Part shown: positions 1 through 8,631 of the stretch, piece by piece
How positions within the stretch are numbered: position 1 is the stretch's first letter
Layout: the number at the start of each line of letters is the position of its first letter
Assembly: GCA_902175065.1 (NCBI GenBank)
Contig: CABIIJ010000019.1
Location: forward strand, 1-44,808
Length of the DNA stretch: 44,808 nt
Direction of reading: 5' to 3'
DNA from: an uncultured Comamonas sp.
Lineage (GTDB): Bacteria; Pseudomonadota; Gammaproteobacteria; Burkholderiales; Burkholderiaceae_C
Made by a program: the position numbers and the translations under genes
Notes under the pieces: model-generated
What the model was told of the DNA's origin: nothing
Seen by the model: the letters and a program-made list of their open reading frames with translations, nothing else
The model's database searches: none

Positions 1-289
1 CCACCCGCCCGCCCGTGGGGATGTCGGCCAAACCAACGGCAGCCTCGGGCACCGATACCAAGCCCTTTGCCGCCCACACTCCCAAATCCCGCGCCGCGCC
101 AGAAAAGCCACGGGCAGAAGGCTCTTCGCCGCCGCGATCAGGCAGCACCGAAGGGGCAGGTTGCTCTTTGCTCCATGGATCGCGCCAGGAACCATTCTTG
201 GAATCGCCAGAAGCCGCAGATTGCCCAGAGGCTTTATTTGCCGCAATCTGTTGGTCGGCTTGGCGCAGGATTTCATCAGGGGTCATCAT
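1..289 (-). CDS. Large internal virion (ejection) protein, N-terminal part, cut by window edge
   Basis: The minus-strand frame is open from an ATG at 289 to the window edge, giving 96 codons with no stop. It begins MMTPDEILRQADQQIAA and continues through a Ser/Gly/Pro-rich linker to a segment ending VPEAAVGLADIPTGGRV. That linker followed by VPEAAVGLADI resembles the N-terminus of very large podophage internal virion or transglycosylase-type ejection proteins, as I remember them. The downstream enzymatic part is missing. A terminator and a copy of the late motif lie just upstream, so it probably starts its own late unit. A second in-frame ATG follows directly. The reading frame is clear; the function is inferred. 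Confidence 0.6.
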   Translation of the reverse strand, partial: MMTPDEILRQADQQIAANKASGQSAASGDSKNGSWRDPWSKEQPAPSVLPDRGGEEPSARGFSGAARDLGVWAAKGLVSVPEAAVGLADIPTGGRV

Positions 290-324
290 GGGCGCTACTC
301 TCGCGCCCGATGAAAAAGTCAACA

Positions 325-340
325 AACCCTATGCTGTGCA
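325..340 (-). promoter_or_regulatory. Late motif copy 1 (putative phage promoter)
   Basis: The minus strand reads TGCACAGCATAGGGTT. It lies directly after a minus-strand intrinsic terminator and about 36 bases before the start of the gene at the left edge. The same core occurs four more times (3258, 14222, 18511, 23278), each upstream of a minus-strand gene. Promoter function is inferred from position and conservation. Confidence 0.6.
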
Positions 341-344
341 GATG

Positions 345-374
345 AAAAAACCCGCTGCATTGCTGCAAGCGGGT
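345..374 (-). terminator. Intrinsic terminator after the 415-3221 late unit
   Basis: On the minus strand ACCCGC...GCGGGT forms a stem with an inner TGCA/TGCA pairing and is followed by six T. It ends the unit whose last gene stops at 415 and is followed at once by late motif copy 1. Confidence 0.8.
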
Positions 375-414
375 GGAGAGTGGTTTGCTGTATCACGCAG
401 CATTCATAGCGATT

Positions 415-669
415 TCAGATTTCGTTTTCGGCTTCTGCTTCCTGGCGGCAATGCTCAATCAGCGCGGCCAGTGTTTCGGTAGACACATGCGCCAGAACAT
501 CCGCAGGCAAAACATCTGCGGATGTAACTTTGTAAGCACAGCGATGAATCGTTGGGCCTGCAATTACTTGTCCGTCCTCAACGATATTTGTATGCCACGC
601 TGCCTGAACAGCCCCTGCGGATAAGAGGATTTCAACGGAATGGAGATGGGTTTGTTTTTCGATTGTCAT
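415..669 (-). CDS. Small phage protein downstream of tail fibre
   Basis: An 84-residue acidic protein starting MTIEKQTHLHSVEILL, last gene of the late unit before the terminator at 345-374. No family recognised. Its position directly after a fibre-like gene (gap 12 bases) would fit a fibre-associated or assembly protein, but this is context only. AAAGG lies 9-10 bases upstream of the ATG. The upstream bases are AT-rich compared with the rest of the phage. Confidence 0.6.
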   Translation of the reverse strand: MTIEKQTHLHSVEILLSAGAVQAAWHTNIVEDGQVIAGPTIHRCAYKVTSADVLPADVLAHVSTETLAALIEHCRQEAEAENEI

Positions 670-681
670 AATATATACCTT

Positions 682-1791
682 TTAATTTGTAAAATAAAAC
701 CCTGAAATAAATAATCTAAAAGTTGCAGTTACATTAGCTGCGTCAAATACACCAACACGCCCGTTTAACAGGTCGATTGAAGCTGCTGCTGAGTTATGAA
801 CGCCACTAATATATCCAGTATACCCAGCGACAACACCATCAAACCCGCCAACAACTACACCGCCCCTATTCAATTGCCCTACTTTATTTATGTAAGGCAA
901 ACCTGCTAAAGCTACTTGCCCGGCCATTCCTAATGTAGTTGTTAATCTGATAATAGCAGTGTAATAAACTACGTTTCCGATTCTTGTATAAGAACCTCCA
1001 TTTTCTGAATGATAAGTATTCGTTCCTGCGGTTGTCTTGCCGTATAAGATCGGAGTCCACGTTCCTTCTTCATAATAATCCAGCGTATTTATGTCAGCAC
1101 TCGCCACATTACCGAATTTCAGATTCGGCACAGAGGGAGTGCCTGTGAATGCTGGGCTACCCAAAAATGCAACCTCCGCCCAAGGTACAGTCTCAGCGGA
1201 CGCTTCTGGAAATGATCGAAACGCTAATCGTGAGCCATTCAGCGATAGAGCAAACTGCGATAAATACCCGGTTTGACGAGCTTGAGTGTAGATATACCCA
1301 ATATTGCCAAAAGGAGCATTGGCATAACCGTTAGTTGTCGTAATCCCAGTAAAAGTACCATTGACAAGCAATGGCGCACTTGGCATATTTGGCGCAAGTG
1401 CTACGCCAACCCCAAAATCCCCAACCTTCATAACTCGACCAGCGATCGTATCAGTGGAAGAAGTGGTGACATTAGCAGTTGCTGCAGTCCCGAGTTCTAA
1501 ACTATTTCTTGCCGCCGCTGCATTACTTGCCTGGACAAAATTGCGGCCAAAACCGCTGGCTACTATTTGCCACCACGCATTGATGGCCTGCCGCACTCTC
1601 TGCGCAGTCCACTTACGCGCAGTAGAGGATGTTCCTGCTTCGGCTTCGGCCTGGGGTACGACAGATGCCGTCCATTCACGGGCGTCGCTAAGGCGTTGGT
1701 CGTCGCTATTTACCAAGCCATTTAACGAGTCACCATCGGGCAACTCACGCACAGTCCCTTGGCTTAATATCAGAGGTTTATGCTGCGCCAT
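682..1791 (-). CDS. Tail fibre-like protein
   Basis: A 369-residue protein. The N-terminal third is a typical fibre attachment and repeat region: LVNSDDQRLSDAREWTA, then AEAGTSSTARKWTAQRVRQA and AAARNSLELGTAATA, motifs common in phage tail fibres. The middle has LNGSRLAFRSF. The C-terminal half, from about residue 235 (YYEEGTWTPIL), is a Gly/Thr-rich beta-type domain with GGSYTRIGNVVYY, as seen at the tips of fibre or receptor-binding proteins. Codons in the C-terminal half are more AT-rich than neighbouring genes, suggesting exchange of the receptor-binding tip. It probably contacts the host surface. Family-level call only; receptor unknown. Confidence 0.75.
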   Translation of the reverse strand: MAQHKPLILSQGTVRELPDGDSLNGLVNSDDQRLSDAREWTASVVPQAEAEAGTSSTARKWTAQRVRQAINAWWQIVASGFGRNFVQASNAAAARNSLELGTAATANVTTSSTDTIAGRVMKVGDFGVGVALAPNMPSAPLLVNGTFTGITTTNGYANAPFGNIGYIYTQARQTGYLSQFALSLNGSRLAFRSFPEASAETVPWAEVAFLGSPAFTGTPSVPNLKFGNVASADINTLDYYEEGTWTPILYGKTTAGTNTYHSENGGSYTRIGNVVYYTAIIRLTTTLGMAGQVALAGLPYINKVGQLNRGGVVVGGFDGVVAGYTGYISGVHNSAAASIDLLNGRVGVFDAANVTATFRLFISGFYFTN

Positions 1792-1802
1792 CAGTCTGCC
1801 AT

Positions 1803-2312
1803 TTACGCCAGCACCACGGGTGTGCCGCGCTCAAAATTCACCGTTGTGGCAGACGTGGCAATACCAATCTGCTGTACCACATTACCCGAGGCATTTGGCA
1901 CCACATTACCGCCAGAACCCGCCACAGTCTGCAAATACACAATACCTGCCACTTGGCCGGACACCTGCGTATTCGTCCCCTCGAAATACACCGTCGCCGG
2001 ATTGCCGACACTGGCTGCTTCCAGGACAAAGCCGTGAGCATCCTTGCCCGCGCTCGATGCGTCTGCCTTGCGCACCTTGGGCGTTCCGCCGTCGCTCCAC
2101 ACGTTCACAAAATCACCCGCCGCGATACTCTCGCTGGCCGCAATCTCTGCCGTATCTGCACCAATGCCCACCGGCATCATCGAGGTGTCAATGCGCCCGG
2201 TATCGTCCAGTGCCACGACATCCCCGGCATTGGCTGCACCGGCCGAGGACTGCACACCAAACACTTCACGAAACACACCGCCGACAAGGCGGATAAACGA
2301 TTTGGCTGCCAT
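1803..2312 (-). CDS. Phage virion-associated protein, unknown
   Basis: A 169-residue protein (MAAKSFIRLVGGVFREVF...). It contains VVALDDTGRIDTSMMPVGIGADT, a pattern seen in tail or fibre-associated proteins, followed by ESIAAGDFVNVW and a beta-rich tail with FVLEAASVGNPATVYFEG that resembles small capsid or tail decoration domains. It lies between the collagen-like protein and the fibre-like protein on the same strand. A structural role is inferred from this context; no firm family assignment. Confidence 0.6.
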   Translation of the reverse strand: MAAKSFIRLVGGVFREVFGVQSSAGAANAGDVVALDDTGRIDTSMMPVGIGADTAEIAASESIAAGDFVNVWSDGGTPKVRKADASSAGKDAHGFVLEAASVGNPATVYFEGTNTQVSGQVAGIVYLQTVAGSGGNVVPNASGNVVQQIGIATSATTVNFERGTPVVLA

Positions 2313-2325
2313 GATTCAATACCTC

Positions 2326-2805
2326 TCAAGTTAAAAAAATGGGCGGCTGAACATCCACCAGCAGCCGCGTCGGTGCCAGTGCCATGCCAACCATTTGGGA
2401 AAAAACCGCCTCTGCGGGTAACGTCTGCGTCAATGCGCCATGAGCGCCGACAAACACTGGCCCAGGGGAAAAACTCCAGCCAGCATGTTCAACAATGCCC
2501 AGCGGCTGCACTGCCGCCTCGGCATTGGCTTGATAGGCGTGCTCCGTGATGCCAAGGACGCAACCAAAAAACGTCGCGTCCGCACAGTCAGCCAGTACCA
2601 ACACCCCATCTGCATTCAAAGCTACTGCGCAGTGCCCGCTAATGGGGTCAGGGCCAACCGTATAAAGCACCGTCGCGCCGGGCGGCCCATGCGGTCCAGC
2701 CGGGCCAGGAATGCCGCGCACTACAACAACGTGCTGTGGCTCCTCAGTCACCACAACCGTTGTAGGTGTCGCTGGTGCTGTCACCAAGGTAGTGCCACGG
2801 CTCAC
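2326..2805 (-). CDS. Virion protein with short collagen-like segment
   Basis: A 159-residue protein. Residues about 31-44 hold Gly-X-Y triplets (GIPGPAGPHGPPG), a short collagen-like segment typical of trimerising phage fibre or tail proteins. The rest is Ala/Val-rich beta-type sequence (LYTVGPDPISGHCAVAL). The start overlaps the stop of the upstream gene by 4 bases (ATGA type), so the two are translationally coupled. Probably a trimeric tail-associated protein; function inferred. Confidence 0.65.
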   Translation of the reverse strand: MSRGTTLVTAPATPTTVVVTEEPQHVVVVRGIPGPAGPHGPPGATVLYTVGPDPISGHCAVALNADGVLVLADCADATFFGCVLGITEHAYQANAEAAVQPLGIVEHAGWSFSPGPVFVGAHGALTQTLPAEAVFSQMVGMALAPTRLLVDVQPPIFLT

Positions 2806-3221
2806 CGCGTGCCCTCCCGGCTGACCTTAAATTTGATCTCGTACTGGCGCTCCACATCGCCATTGGGGCGCGTCACTTCGACGTGGCCGATGGCAGAATC
2901 AAACGCAAACGAAGAAGAGTCAGCAGCATCAAACACCAGCGTCAGCGTGTTCCCGGCCAGCTCAATGCGCCCGTCATCCGTGGACATCTCCCACAGCACG
3001 GTGGCGCTGTCCACGTCCTCGCGCAGTTGCATCCGGGCCGTACAGCCGGTGTAGTCCTCATCGTGAAAATCTTCGGGCGGCACCGCCGCGCCGGTGCAGG
3101 CATCCACATACCCGCCGCAGTCGCTGCCCTTGACGGCATAGTCCACATACCGGCGCACAAAGGGCTCGCGCTGGGTCGTGCCTTGAATGATCGCGATGGA
3201 GTGTTTGACAGGGGAGGACAT
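2802..3221 (-). CDS. Phage tail-region protein, unknown
   Basis: A 139-residue acidic protein, first gene of the unit behind late motif copy 2. It has a short basic N-terminus (MSSPVKHSIAIIQGTTQREP) and a beta-strand-like remainder (CTARMQLREDVDSATVLWEM, TLVFDAADSS) that resembles short beta-sandwich phage proteins of tail-fibre operons. AGGG is not well placed upstream. No family named with confidence. Confidence 0.6.
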   Translation of the reverse strand: MSSPVKHSIAIIQGTTQREPFVRRYVDYAVKGSDCGGYVDACTGAAVPPEDFHDEDYTGCTARMQLREDVDSATVLWEMSTDDGRIELAGNTLTLVFDAADSSSFAFDSAIGHVEVTRPNGDVERQYEIKFKVSREGTR

Positions 3222-3257
3222 GGGGCATCAGTGTTCCCATTCACGCCCGAAATGCCC

Positions 3258-3273
3258 AACCCTATACTGTGCA
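3258..3273 (-). promoter_or_regulatory. Late motif copy 2 (putative phage promoter)
   Basis: The minus strand reads TGCACAGTATAGGGTT about 37 bases upstream of the gene starting at 3221. On the plus strand the same DNA reads CCCTATACTG, so TATACT could also serve as a -10 box for the divergent gene at 3297. Confidence 0.6.
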
Positions 3274-3296
3274 GAGGCATCTGCTACATTGCCCGG

Positions 3297-3650
3297 ATGC
3301 GCCGCACCATCCCTGCCCTGCTCCTGCTGGCCACCGTTCCAGCCTTCGCTGCCAACTACGCCACCTGTTTGCTCGATGCCCTACCGGGCACGCAGAACGA
3401 CGTGGCCGCGCACGCTGCCATGCAGGTGTGCCAAAGCAAGCACCCCGGTGGGCTGGAGGCCGTTCAGCAAGGTTCAGGCCGGGGGATCTTTGGCTACAAC
3501 AGCGGGGCCGAATGCACCGCCAAGAAAGCCGGGGACACTCGCAGTCAGCGGGCGGCGTACATCATCGGGGCGGCGTGTCGCCGACTCTACGATGAGCCAG
3601 TCCGCTATCTCACCGATGAAGAAGTCGGCTTTCCTCCTGCACGCCGTTAG
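3297..3650 (+). CDS. Small secreted protein, moron-like, opposite strand to late genes
   Basis: A 117-residue protein with a clear Sec signal peptide: MRRT, then a hydrophobic core (IPALLLLATVP) and an A-F-A-A cleavage region near residue 19. The mature part has four cysteines, which could form disulfides in the periplasm. It is the only plus-strand gene within the 23 kb minus-strand late block, and its end overlaps the convergent gene at 3647 by 4 bases. This arrangement is typical of a moron, a cargo gene with its own promoter. The function is unknown; lysogenic conversion or exclusion at the envelope are possibilities. No strong Shine-Dalgarno is seen. Confidence 0.6.
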   Translation: MRRTIPALLLLATVPAFAANYATCLLDALPGTQNDVAAHAAMQVCQSKHPGGLEAVQQGSGRGIFGYNSGAECTAKKAGDTRSQRAAYIIGAACRRLYDEPVRYLTDEEVGFPPARR

Positions 3651-5647
3651 TCTGCAAGCACCCAACCATTTGCCGTCCACGTACCGTTCTTGCCATTTGG
3701 CATGGTGTAGGTCTGCCCAATAACACGCTTGGACACTTCTTGCGGGGCAGCAGTTGGCACAGCCGCCTCCCCCCCGATCTGCATAGGCCGATACAGCCCA
3801 GTATTCGGGTCAAACACCACGGCGTAATCCCCGTCGCGCTTGCCTGTCGCGGGATCTACTGAACCGCGCACCACGTCCAGTTGGAACGGCTTGGCCTCCT
3901 TGCTACCAAACAAATCCGGGTACATCTCCCGCATCACCGAACGCTGCTCGGGCGTAGCCTTTTGCCATGCTTCCTGGGCATTCTCCCGGCGCTGTGCAGT
4001 GCGAACATCAAAGCCCCGCACCTGGGCATCCATGCCGGCGCGTTGCTGCTCAAGCGCAAGGCGGCCCGCATCCCGCTGATTCGCCCCTTGCTGCTGCATC
4101 TGCTCACGCTGCAAACCGGCGTTGGTGTCGTTGGTCTTGGCCTCCAGCGCCGCCTGCCCGCCGTAGCGTGCGGCCATGTCGCCCTGCAATGCCGCCTGGT
4201 AGGCCATCACTGCCGGATCTTGCATGGCGTACTTCTTGCGCGGGGCACGTTGCATCGCCCACTCGGCATCCATCTTCAACCCGCGCAGATTCTGCCGGGC
4301 CGTGAAATCGTTGCCGCTGTGGCTGATTTGCGGCGCGGCAAAACCGCGTGGCTGCTGGACGGCCTCCTGCTGCTGGGCCTGCTGTTGCGCGGCCACCCGT
4401 CCCAGGCTTTGCGCCTGCTGCTGGCCCGCCAGGGCATTGGCCGCCTGCATGTTCTGGGCGCTAGGCTGGCCGGTGAAGCCTGGGGCAAAACCCATGCCCT
4501 GGGCGTTGTCGCTGTATTGGCCAGGGCCATGCTGGTAGACACCGGGCAGGCCGCGCACCTGGGGCTGGGTGGGCACGGCCTGGGCTGCCGCGCGGCGCTG
4601 CATTTCCTCGGCATTGACCAGTGATTGTGTTTGCGGCGTAGCGCCCGGGGAGGTTTCTGGCCCTGCCACAGCGCCCTGCTGCAATGGGTTAATCGACGAT
4701 ACGTCACCCGTCAGAAAAGTCTTGCCCGCTTGCAATGCAGTATCAGCCACAGGGCGCACCACCTTTGCCGCACTGCTGTAAACATCATCGGCAAGGCCAA
4801 TCAACGGTGTTGCAGCCGACCGGGCAGATTGCCCCAAAGCGGCCCCTACCCCTCCCCGGCGATACGCCTCTTTTGCATCGTCCATCGAACCTTGAACGGC
4901 AGCAGTCGTGCCTGGGAAAGTGTCAGCAAGAAACCCGACAACCCCGCGAGATGGCTGCGCAGGCGCTGCGCCGGACGCAGCAGGCAGCACACTGGCCGCA
5001 CCACTCGCCCCCGGCAACCGATTGCCAGGAAAGGTATTGGTCGTGCTGTTCGGCGCAGGTCGATACCGGGCATTCATCTGCTGCGTGCGCTCGGCCAGCC
5101 CGGCATTGGCGGTGGCCAGCTTGGCATTTTGGTCAGCAACGAACTGCGCCCGTGGTGTCGGCGCGGCAGCCGGGGCCATGGCAGGCGTGGATGCAGGCGC
5201 GGCCCCACCAGACAATCCAACACTACCCGGCTTGCGCTGCTCATCATCCGGCGCCACCAGCCCACCATTGGCAAAAAACATCCTTGGCCCAAACCCCCTG
5301 GGCACAACAGCCTGTTCATTGCCCGGCGTATGGGTCTGCGCCACGGCTGCATCCAGCGCCCCAGGGCCACCCATGGCTGCCACGGTATCGGGCGGCAGCA
5401 CGTACTCGCCGGGCTTCATCATCGCCGGGATGCTGTCGGGCTGCTGGTTCAATGCCTGGGCCTGGGCCATCGCACCCGGGTTGAACCCCAGGCCAGCGGC
5501 CGGCTGTTGGGCGTCCTGCGCCATCGCGCCCGGGCGAAAACCCAAGCCAGGGCCGGGCTGCTGCCGCATAGGCATCACACCGGGGCCAAAGCCCCGTGCC
5601 AGCGGCTTTTGGATGGATTTGGCTTTGATGGCCTGTGAGGCTGCCAT
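3647..5647 (-). CDS. Large Ala/Gln/Pro-rich internal virion protein
   Basis: A 666-residue protein. The N-terminus carries imperfect tandem repeats of about 17-20 residues built on GFGPGVM, GFRPGAM and GFNPGAM (residues about 20-70). A PGEYVLPPDTV segment follows, then long Ala/Gln-rich low-complexity stretches (residues about 370-430 with runs of QQQAQ) and a likely alpha-helical region with LEQQRAGMDAQVRGFDVRTAQ. This composition and position fit a podophage internal head or ejection protein. The start was chosen at 5647 because CAGGAG lies 7 bases before it; an upstream in-frame ATG lacks this. The same 15-base start context, CAGGAGCGACCTATG, recurs at 15352. Confidence 0.7.
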   Translation of the reverse strand: MAASQAIKAKSIQKPLARGFGPGVMPMRQQPGPGLGFRPGAMAQDAQQPAAGLGFNPGAMAQAQALNQQPDSIPAMMKPGEYVLPPDTVAAMGGPGALDAAVAQTHTPGNEQAVVPRGFGPRMFFANGGLVAPDDEQRKPGSVGLSGGAAPASTPAMAPAAAPTPRAQFVADQNAKLATANAGLAERTQQMNARYRPAPNSTTNTFPGNRLPGASGAASVLPAASGAAPAQPSRGVVGFLADTFPGTTAAVQGSMDDAKEAYRRGGVGAALGQSARSAATPLIGLADDVYSSAAKVVRPVADTALQAGKTFLTGDVSSINPLQQGAVAGPETSPGATPQTQSLVNAEEMQRRAAAQAVPTQPQVRGLPGVYQHGPGQYSDNAQGMGFAPGFTGQPSAQNMQAANALAGQQQAQSLGRVAAQQQAQQQEAVQQPRGFAAPQISHSGNDFTARQNLRGLKMDAEWAMQRAPRKKYAMQDPAVMAYQAALQGDMAARYGGQAALEAKTNDTNAGLQREQMQQQGANQRDAGRLALEQQRAGMDAQVRGFDVRTAQRRENAQEAWQKATPEQRSVMREMYPDLFGSKEAKPFQLDVVRGSVDPATGKRDGDYAVVFDPNTGLYRPMQIGGEAAVPTAAPQEVSKRVIGQTYTMPNGKNGTWTANGWVLAD

Positions 5648-5747
5648 AGGTCGCTCCTGAAATTTCACTACATGCAGTGTTCAGGAAGCGCCACCTTCAA
5701 GCAAACCCCATGCTGGGCGGCGCACAAGTCGCCACCGATCAAACCAG

Positions 5748-6800
5748 CTAAGTCTGCGGCTCCACGTCCCGCGACACTTCGCCGCTGTAACTAAAGCCCA
5801 CGCCATAGCTCGAACTACCCGAAATACTGGCGCTGGTATGCAGAGCATTGAGCAATGCAGACACCTGCGTGCTCAATGCCTTCGCGGCCTCGATGGCCAC
5901 GTCCACCTGGTTACGAATGGTCTGCATCTGCGCATCCTGGTTTTTCACATTGGCCTGCTGCTGGTACTCCGCATTGGGCATCGCCGCTTTCAACTCCAGC
6001 TCCTTGGCCGTAATCCGGCTGCGGTAATAGTCCGACGCCGCAGAAATCAGGCGCGACTGGCTATCCGTCACGCTGGGCAGCAACTGCGCCGGGGTGCCGG
6101 CCGTTCCTGCCAGCGCAGCCATGTAGTTTCTGGCCGCATCCATCGCCACACCGTACAGGCCAATGGCCTGCTGCACGGCAAAGCGCACGTTCTCCACCTC
6201 CATCTCGGCTTGCTTGATGGCAACGTCCCGGCTCAGTTGCGCCGTCTTGTCGCGTACATCCTCCTGCACCCGGGCAATGCCGGCGTGCAGCGCCCCTGGT
6301 GGAATCGGAAAGCCCCGCGCCGCAAACTGGCGCACCAAGTCTTGCTCGGCCCTGGCCCCCTCACGCAGCAACCGGGCACGGTCACGCTCCCAAATCTGCG
6401 CCTCCACACCCGGCTTGATGCCCGTGCCGCCCTGGGTGATGGCATCGCAAATCCAGCGCTGTGCATGTTCGAGATACTGGCACTCGTTGGGAAAGTAGCG
6501 ATCAATGTACCCGGCGTACAGCGTCGCCAGCTTGTCCATCATCGCATCCCACCACTGGTTGAACATCTCGGTGGATGCGCCTTCGGCCAGAAACGGGATG
6601 TCCACCAGCGGGGCCTGCACCGACGCATTGAAGCCCAGGGTCGCCGGATTCATCCGCGCCGATGCCCCGCCCTGGCGCATCGCGTCGTCGAAGTTCTTCT
6701 TGATCTCCAGCTCGTACTTGTCCGACATCTGGCGGGCACGCTGCCAGGCATCGGTCACGATGACCGATGGATGTGTCGAATCACCGGGTATATATGCCAT
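5748..6800 (-). CDS. Virion-associated helical protein, probable ejection or tail protein
   Basis: A 350-residue, largely alpha-helical protein (for example TAQLSRDVAIKQAEMEVENV and LISAASDYYRSRITAKELEL), with a Ser/Gly-rich C-terminus (SASISGSSSYGVGFSYSG). It lies between the propeller protein (gap 2 bases) and the Gln-rich internal protein. Long helices plus a position in the tail/internal-protein cluster suggest an internal virion or tail-tube-like protein. I do not recognise a named family. Confidence 0.6.
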   Translation of the reverse strand: MAYIPGDSTHPSVIVTDAWQRARQMSDKYELEIKKNFDDAMRQGGASARMNPATLGFNASVQAPLVDIPFLAEGASTEMFNQWWDAMMDKLATLYAGYIDRYFPNECQYLEHAQRWICDAITQGGTGIKPGVEAQIWERDRARLLREGARAEQDLVRQFAARGFPIPPGALHAGIARVQEDVRDKTAQLSRDVAIKQAEMEVENVRFAVQQAIGLYGVAMDAARNYMAALAGTAGTPAQLLPSVTDSQSRLISAASDYYRSRITAKELELKAAMPNAEYQQQANVKNQDAQMQTIRNQVDVAIEAAKALSTQVSALLNALHTSASISGSSSYGVGFSYSGEVSRDVEPQT

Positions 6801-6802
6801 TT

Positions 6803-8629
6803 TCAGATCCTCTCGGGGCGTTTGTATTCAGGGTAGTAAATCCAGGGGCGAATCTGATCGCAAGGCACGCGCATCCCCCGAGGATCGCTCATGACGAATA
6901 CCTGCGACCCCCCGTGGACAAATGCGTTATCAGTACCAAAAGTACCGGGGGAATCACTTCCTGTCCTCACTGAATCCCAGTATGCGCTTGTAAACCACGG
7001 TGATAGGGCTTTAGTCTTCGCCCGCCCTGCCCGTGACCATGATTGCCCATTATCTAAAGAGTGGTAATAAACGATTTCATCGCCATTCAATGTGGGCAGC
7101 AATAGTGAATATACTCCATCACCGACTCTGTCCAATACACTGATACGCCCCACCGTATCATTCATTAACTCCGCATCAACACCATCCATCGAGAGTTCCT
7201 CAAAACTCCTTCCCTGGTCATGCGTTATAAAAAATTTGACAGGGTTATATGGCCTGATGGATGTATCGCGGATTGCCCGCACCCTAATAATCACTGCGCC
7301 GCCATTAACAGGTGTAAATTCTGACCATGAAGTGTTTACCGTCCTGAAAATACTGCCGCCAGCAGGCGGCTGCCATAGAACACCTGGATCCCAGAGGGCG
7401 TGATGGTGCAAAAATTCCCCGCTCTCAGAAATAACCCACGCATGTACGCCGCGCCGCATGTATGGAACACTGCTACTCCCGCCGCTGCGGTAAAAATTTG
7501 CCACCCATAGAAAACTTCCGTCGTCCAACGATACCCCGCTACCGTTCACCATATTCCACAGGGCCATATTTGTTATGGAGTAGTCGGTCGAATACTCAAA
7601 ATACCCTTCCGGGCGGTTGCCACGGATTGCAGCGCTGGCCATATACGCCGTATCGAACTCCATCAAGTCCAACATCTCTGGGGGCAATCCCACGTCGCGC
7701 ACCATCTCGACGGTTCCGCCGAAATCTTTAAATATGTAGAGCCACAGCCGCCCGCCAGGGCCGACCTCCGTAAAAGAAGGGTGTATGCGCTGACAAACCA
7801 GAACGGCGAAACGTCCAGGGGCTAGTGGTATGGGAGTACCGGCGATCATCGAGCAGCCCGATGCTCCAGGCGGGAGGGAAAATCCGCGCTGCGTGAACAC
7901 CCCCTCGCTATCGAGTACACACAACACGGGGGACATAACTGGTCTCCTCCAGTAATCCTCCCCGCCTTCTTCATGGATACAGACGGCCACGGCGCATTTA
8001 TCAGACAATCTCCCGCCTGTCGGGAAAAACCCCACCAACTGAGGGATGAACACTCCAGCCGAAGGGTAATCCGGCCTGGACGCCCTGGCTTCGGGTGGGG
8101 TAGCGTTCATCATCGCGGGGAGTTCGGCTGATTTTAAGCGCCCCCCGGACAGTACTCGGCGCTTCGGTACGGGGCACACTAGAACGGCGAGTGTGCGGCG
8201 ACTGATCGCGGCGACAGGTTGAAACGTCTCCCCCGGCTTTATTTCCATGGATGTCGTTATGTTCACATCCTGCGTCCGAATCGTGCCAGAGTTCAATGCC
8301 CCGTTCGCATCCGCATAGCTATAAATCCTATTATTATTTTTATGGCGATGTCTCATTTTCTTAGGAGACTCCCCGAAGACATTTGAGCGGCTTCTTCTGT
8401 CAGGATTAATCAAGACGGAATGTAGCCTGACCCGCTCTGGCGCACCGTCCTCCCCGCCAAGAAGCTCAATGGCATCATGCTCGCCTGCCTTTGATACTCG
8501 GTACGCACCATGAGCAGAGGCGCTGGCGAACGGTACGCTCGTCATCGTCGCCTTCAACGTGCGCAGCTTGCCTTTGGCCTCTCCCAGCCTGCCGTTGTCC
8601 TGTCCGTAAATCTTGGGGAATTTGGACAT
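6803..8629 (-). CDS. Sialidase-like (Asp-box) beta-propeller virion protein
   Basis: A 608-residue protein. Two Asp-box motifs (S/T-x-D-x-G-x-x-W/F) are visible near the C-terminus, THDQGRSF and SLDNGQSW, each in the hairpin context typical of six-bladed sialidase/BNR-type propellers. Aromatic beta repeats run through most of the protein. In phages such proteins often bind or cleave surface glycans, but no catalytic Arg triad can be assigned by eye, so enzyme activity is open. The start is ATG at 8629, two bases after the upstream stop, with GGAGG about 10 bases before it; a TTG two codons earlier overlaps that stop. GC content is lower than in the capsid genes, suggesting a swapped module. 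Confidence 0.65.
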   Translation of the reverse strand: MSKFPKIYGQDNGRLGEAKGKLRTLKATMTSVPFASASAHGAYRVSKAGEHDAIELLGGEDGAPERVRLHSVLINPDRRSRSNVFGESPKKMRHRHKNNNRIYSYADANGALNSGTIRTQDVNITTSMEIKPGETFQPVAAISRRTLAVLVCPVPKRRVLSGGRLKSAELPAMMNATPPEARASRPDYPSAGVFIPQLVGFFPTGGRLSDKCAVAVCIHEEGGEDYWRRPVMSPVLCVLDSEGVFTQRGFSLPPGASGCSMIAGTPIPLAPGRFAVLVCQRIHPSFTEVGPGGRLWLYIFKDFGGTVEMVRDVGLPPEMLDLMEFDTAYMASAAIRGNRPEGYFEYSTDYSITNMALWNMVNGSGVSLDDGSFLWVANFYRSGGSSSVPYMRRGVHAWVISESGEFLHHHALWDPGVLWQPPAGGSIFRTVNTSWSEFTPVNGGAVIIRVRAIRDTSIRPYNPVKFFITHDQGRSFEELSMDGVDAELMNDTVGRISVLDRVGDGVYSLLLPTLNGDEIVYYHSLDNGQSWSRAGRAKTKALSPWFTSAYWDSVRTGSDSPGTFGTDNAFVHGGSQVFVMSDPRGMRVPCDQIRPWIYYPEYKRPERI

Positions 8630-8631
8630 GC

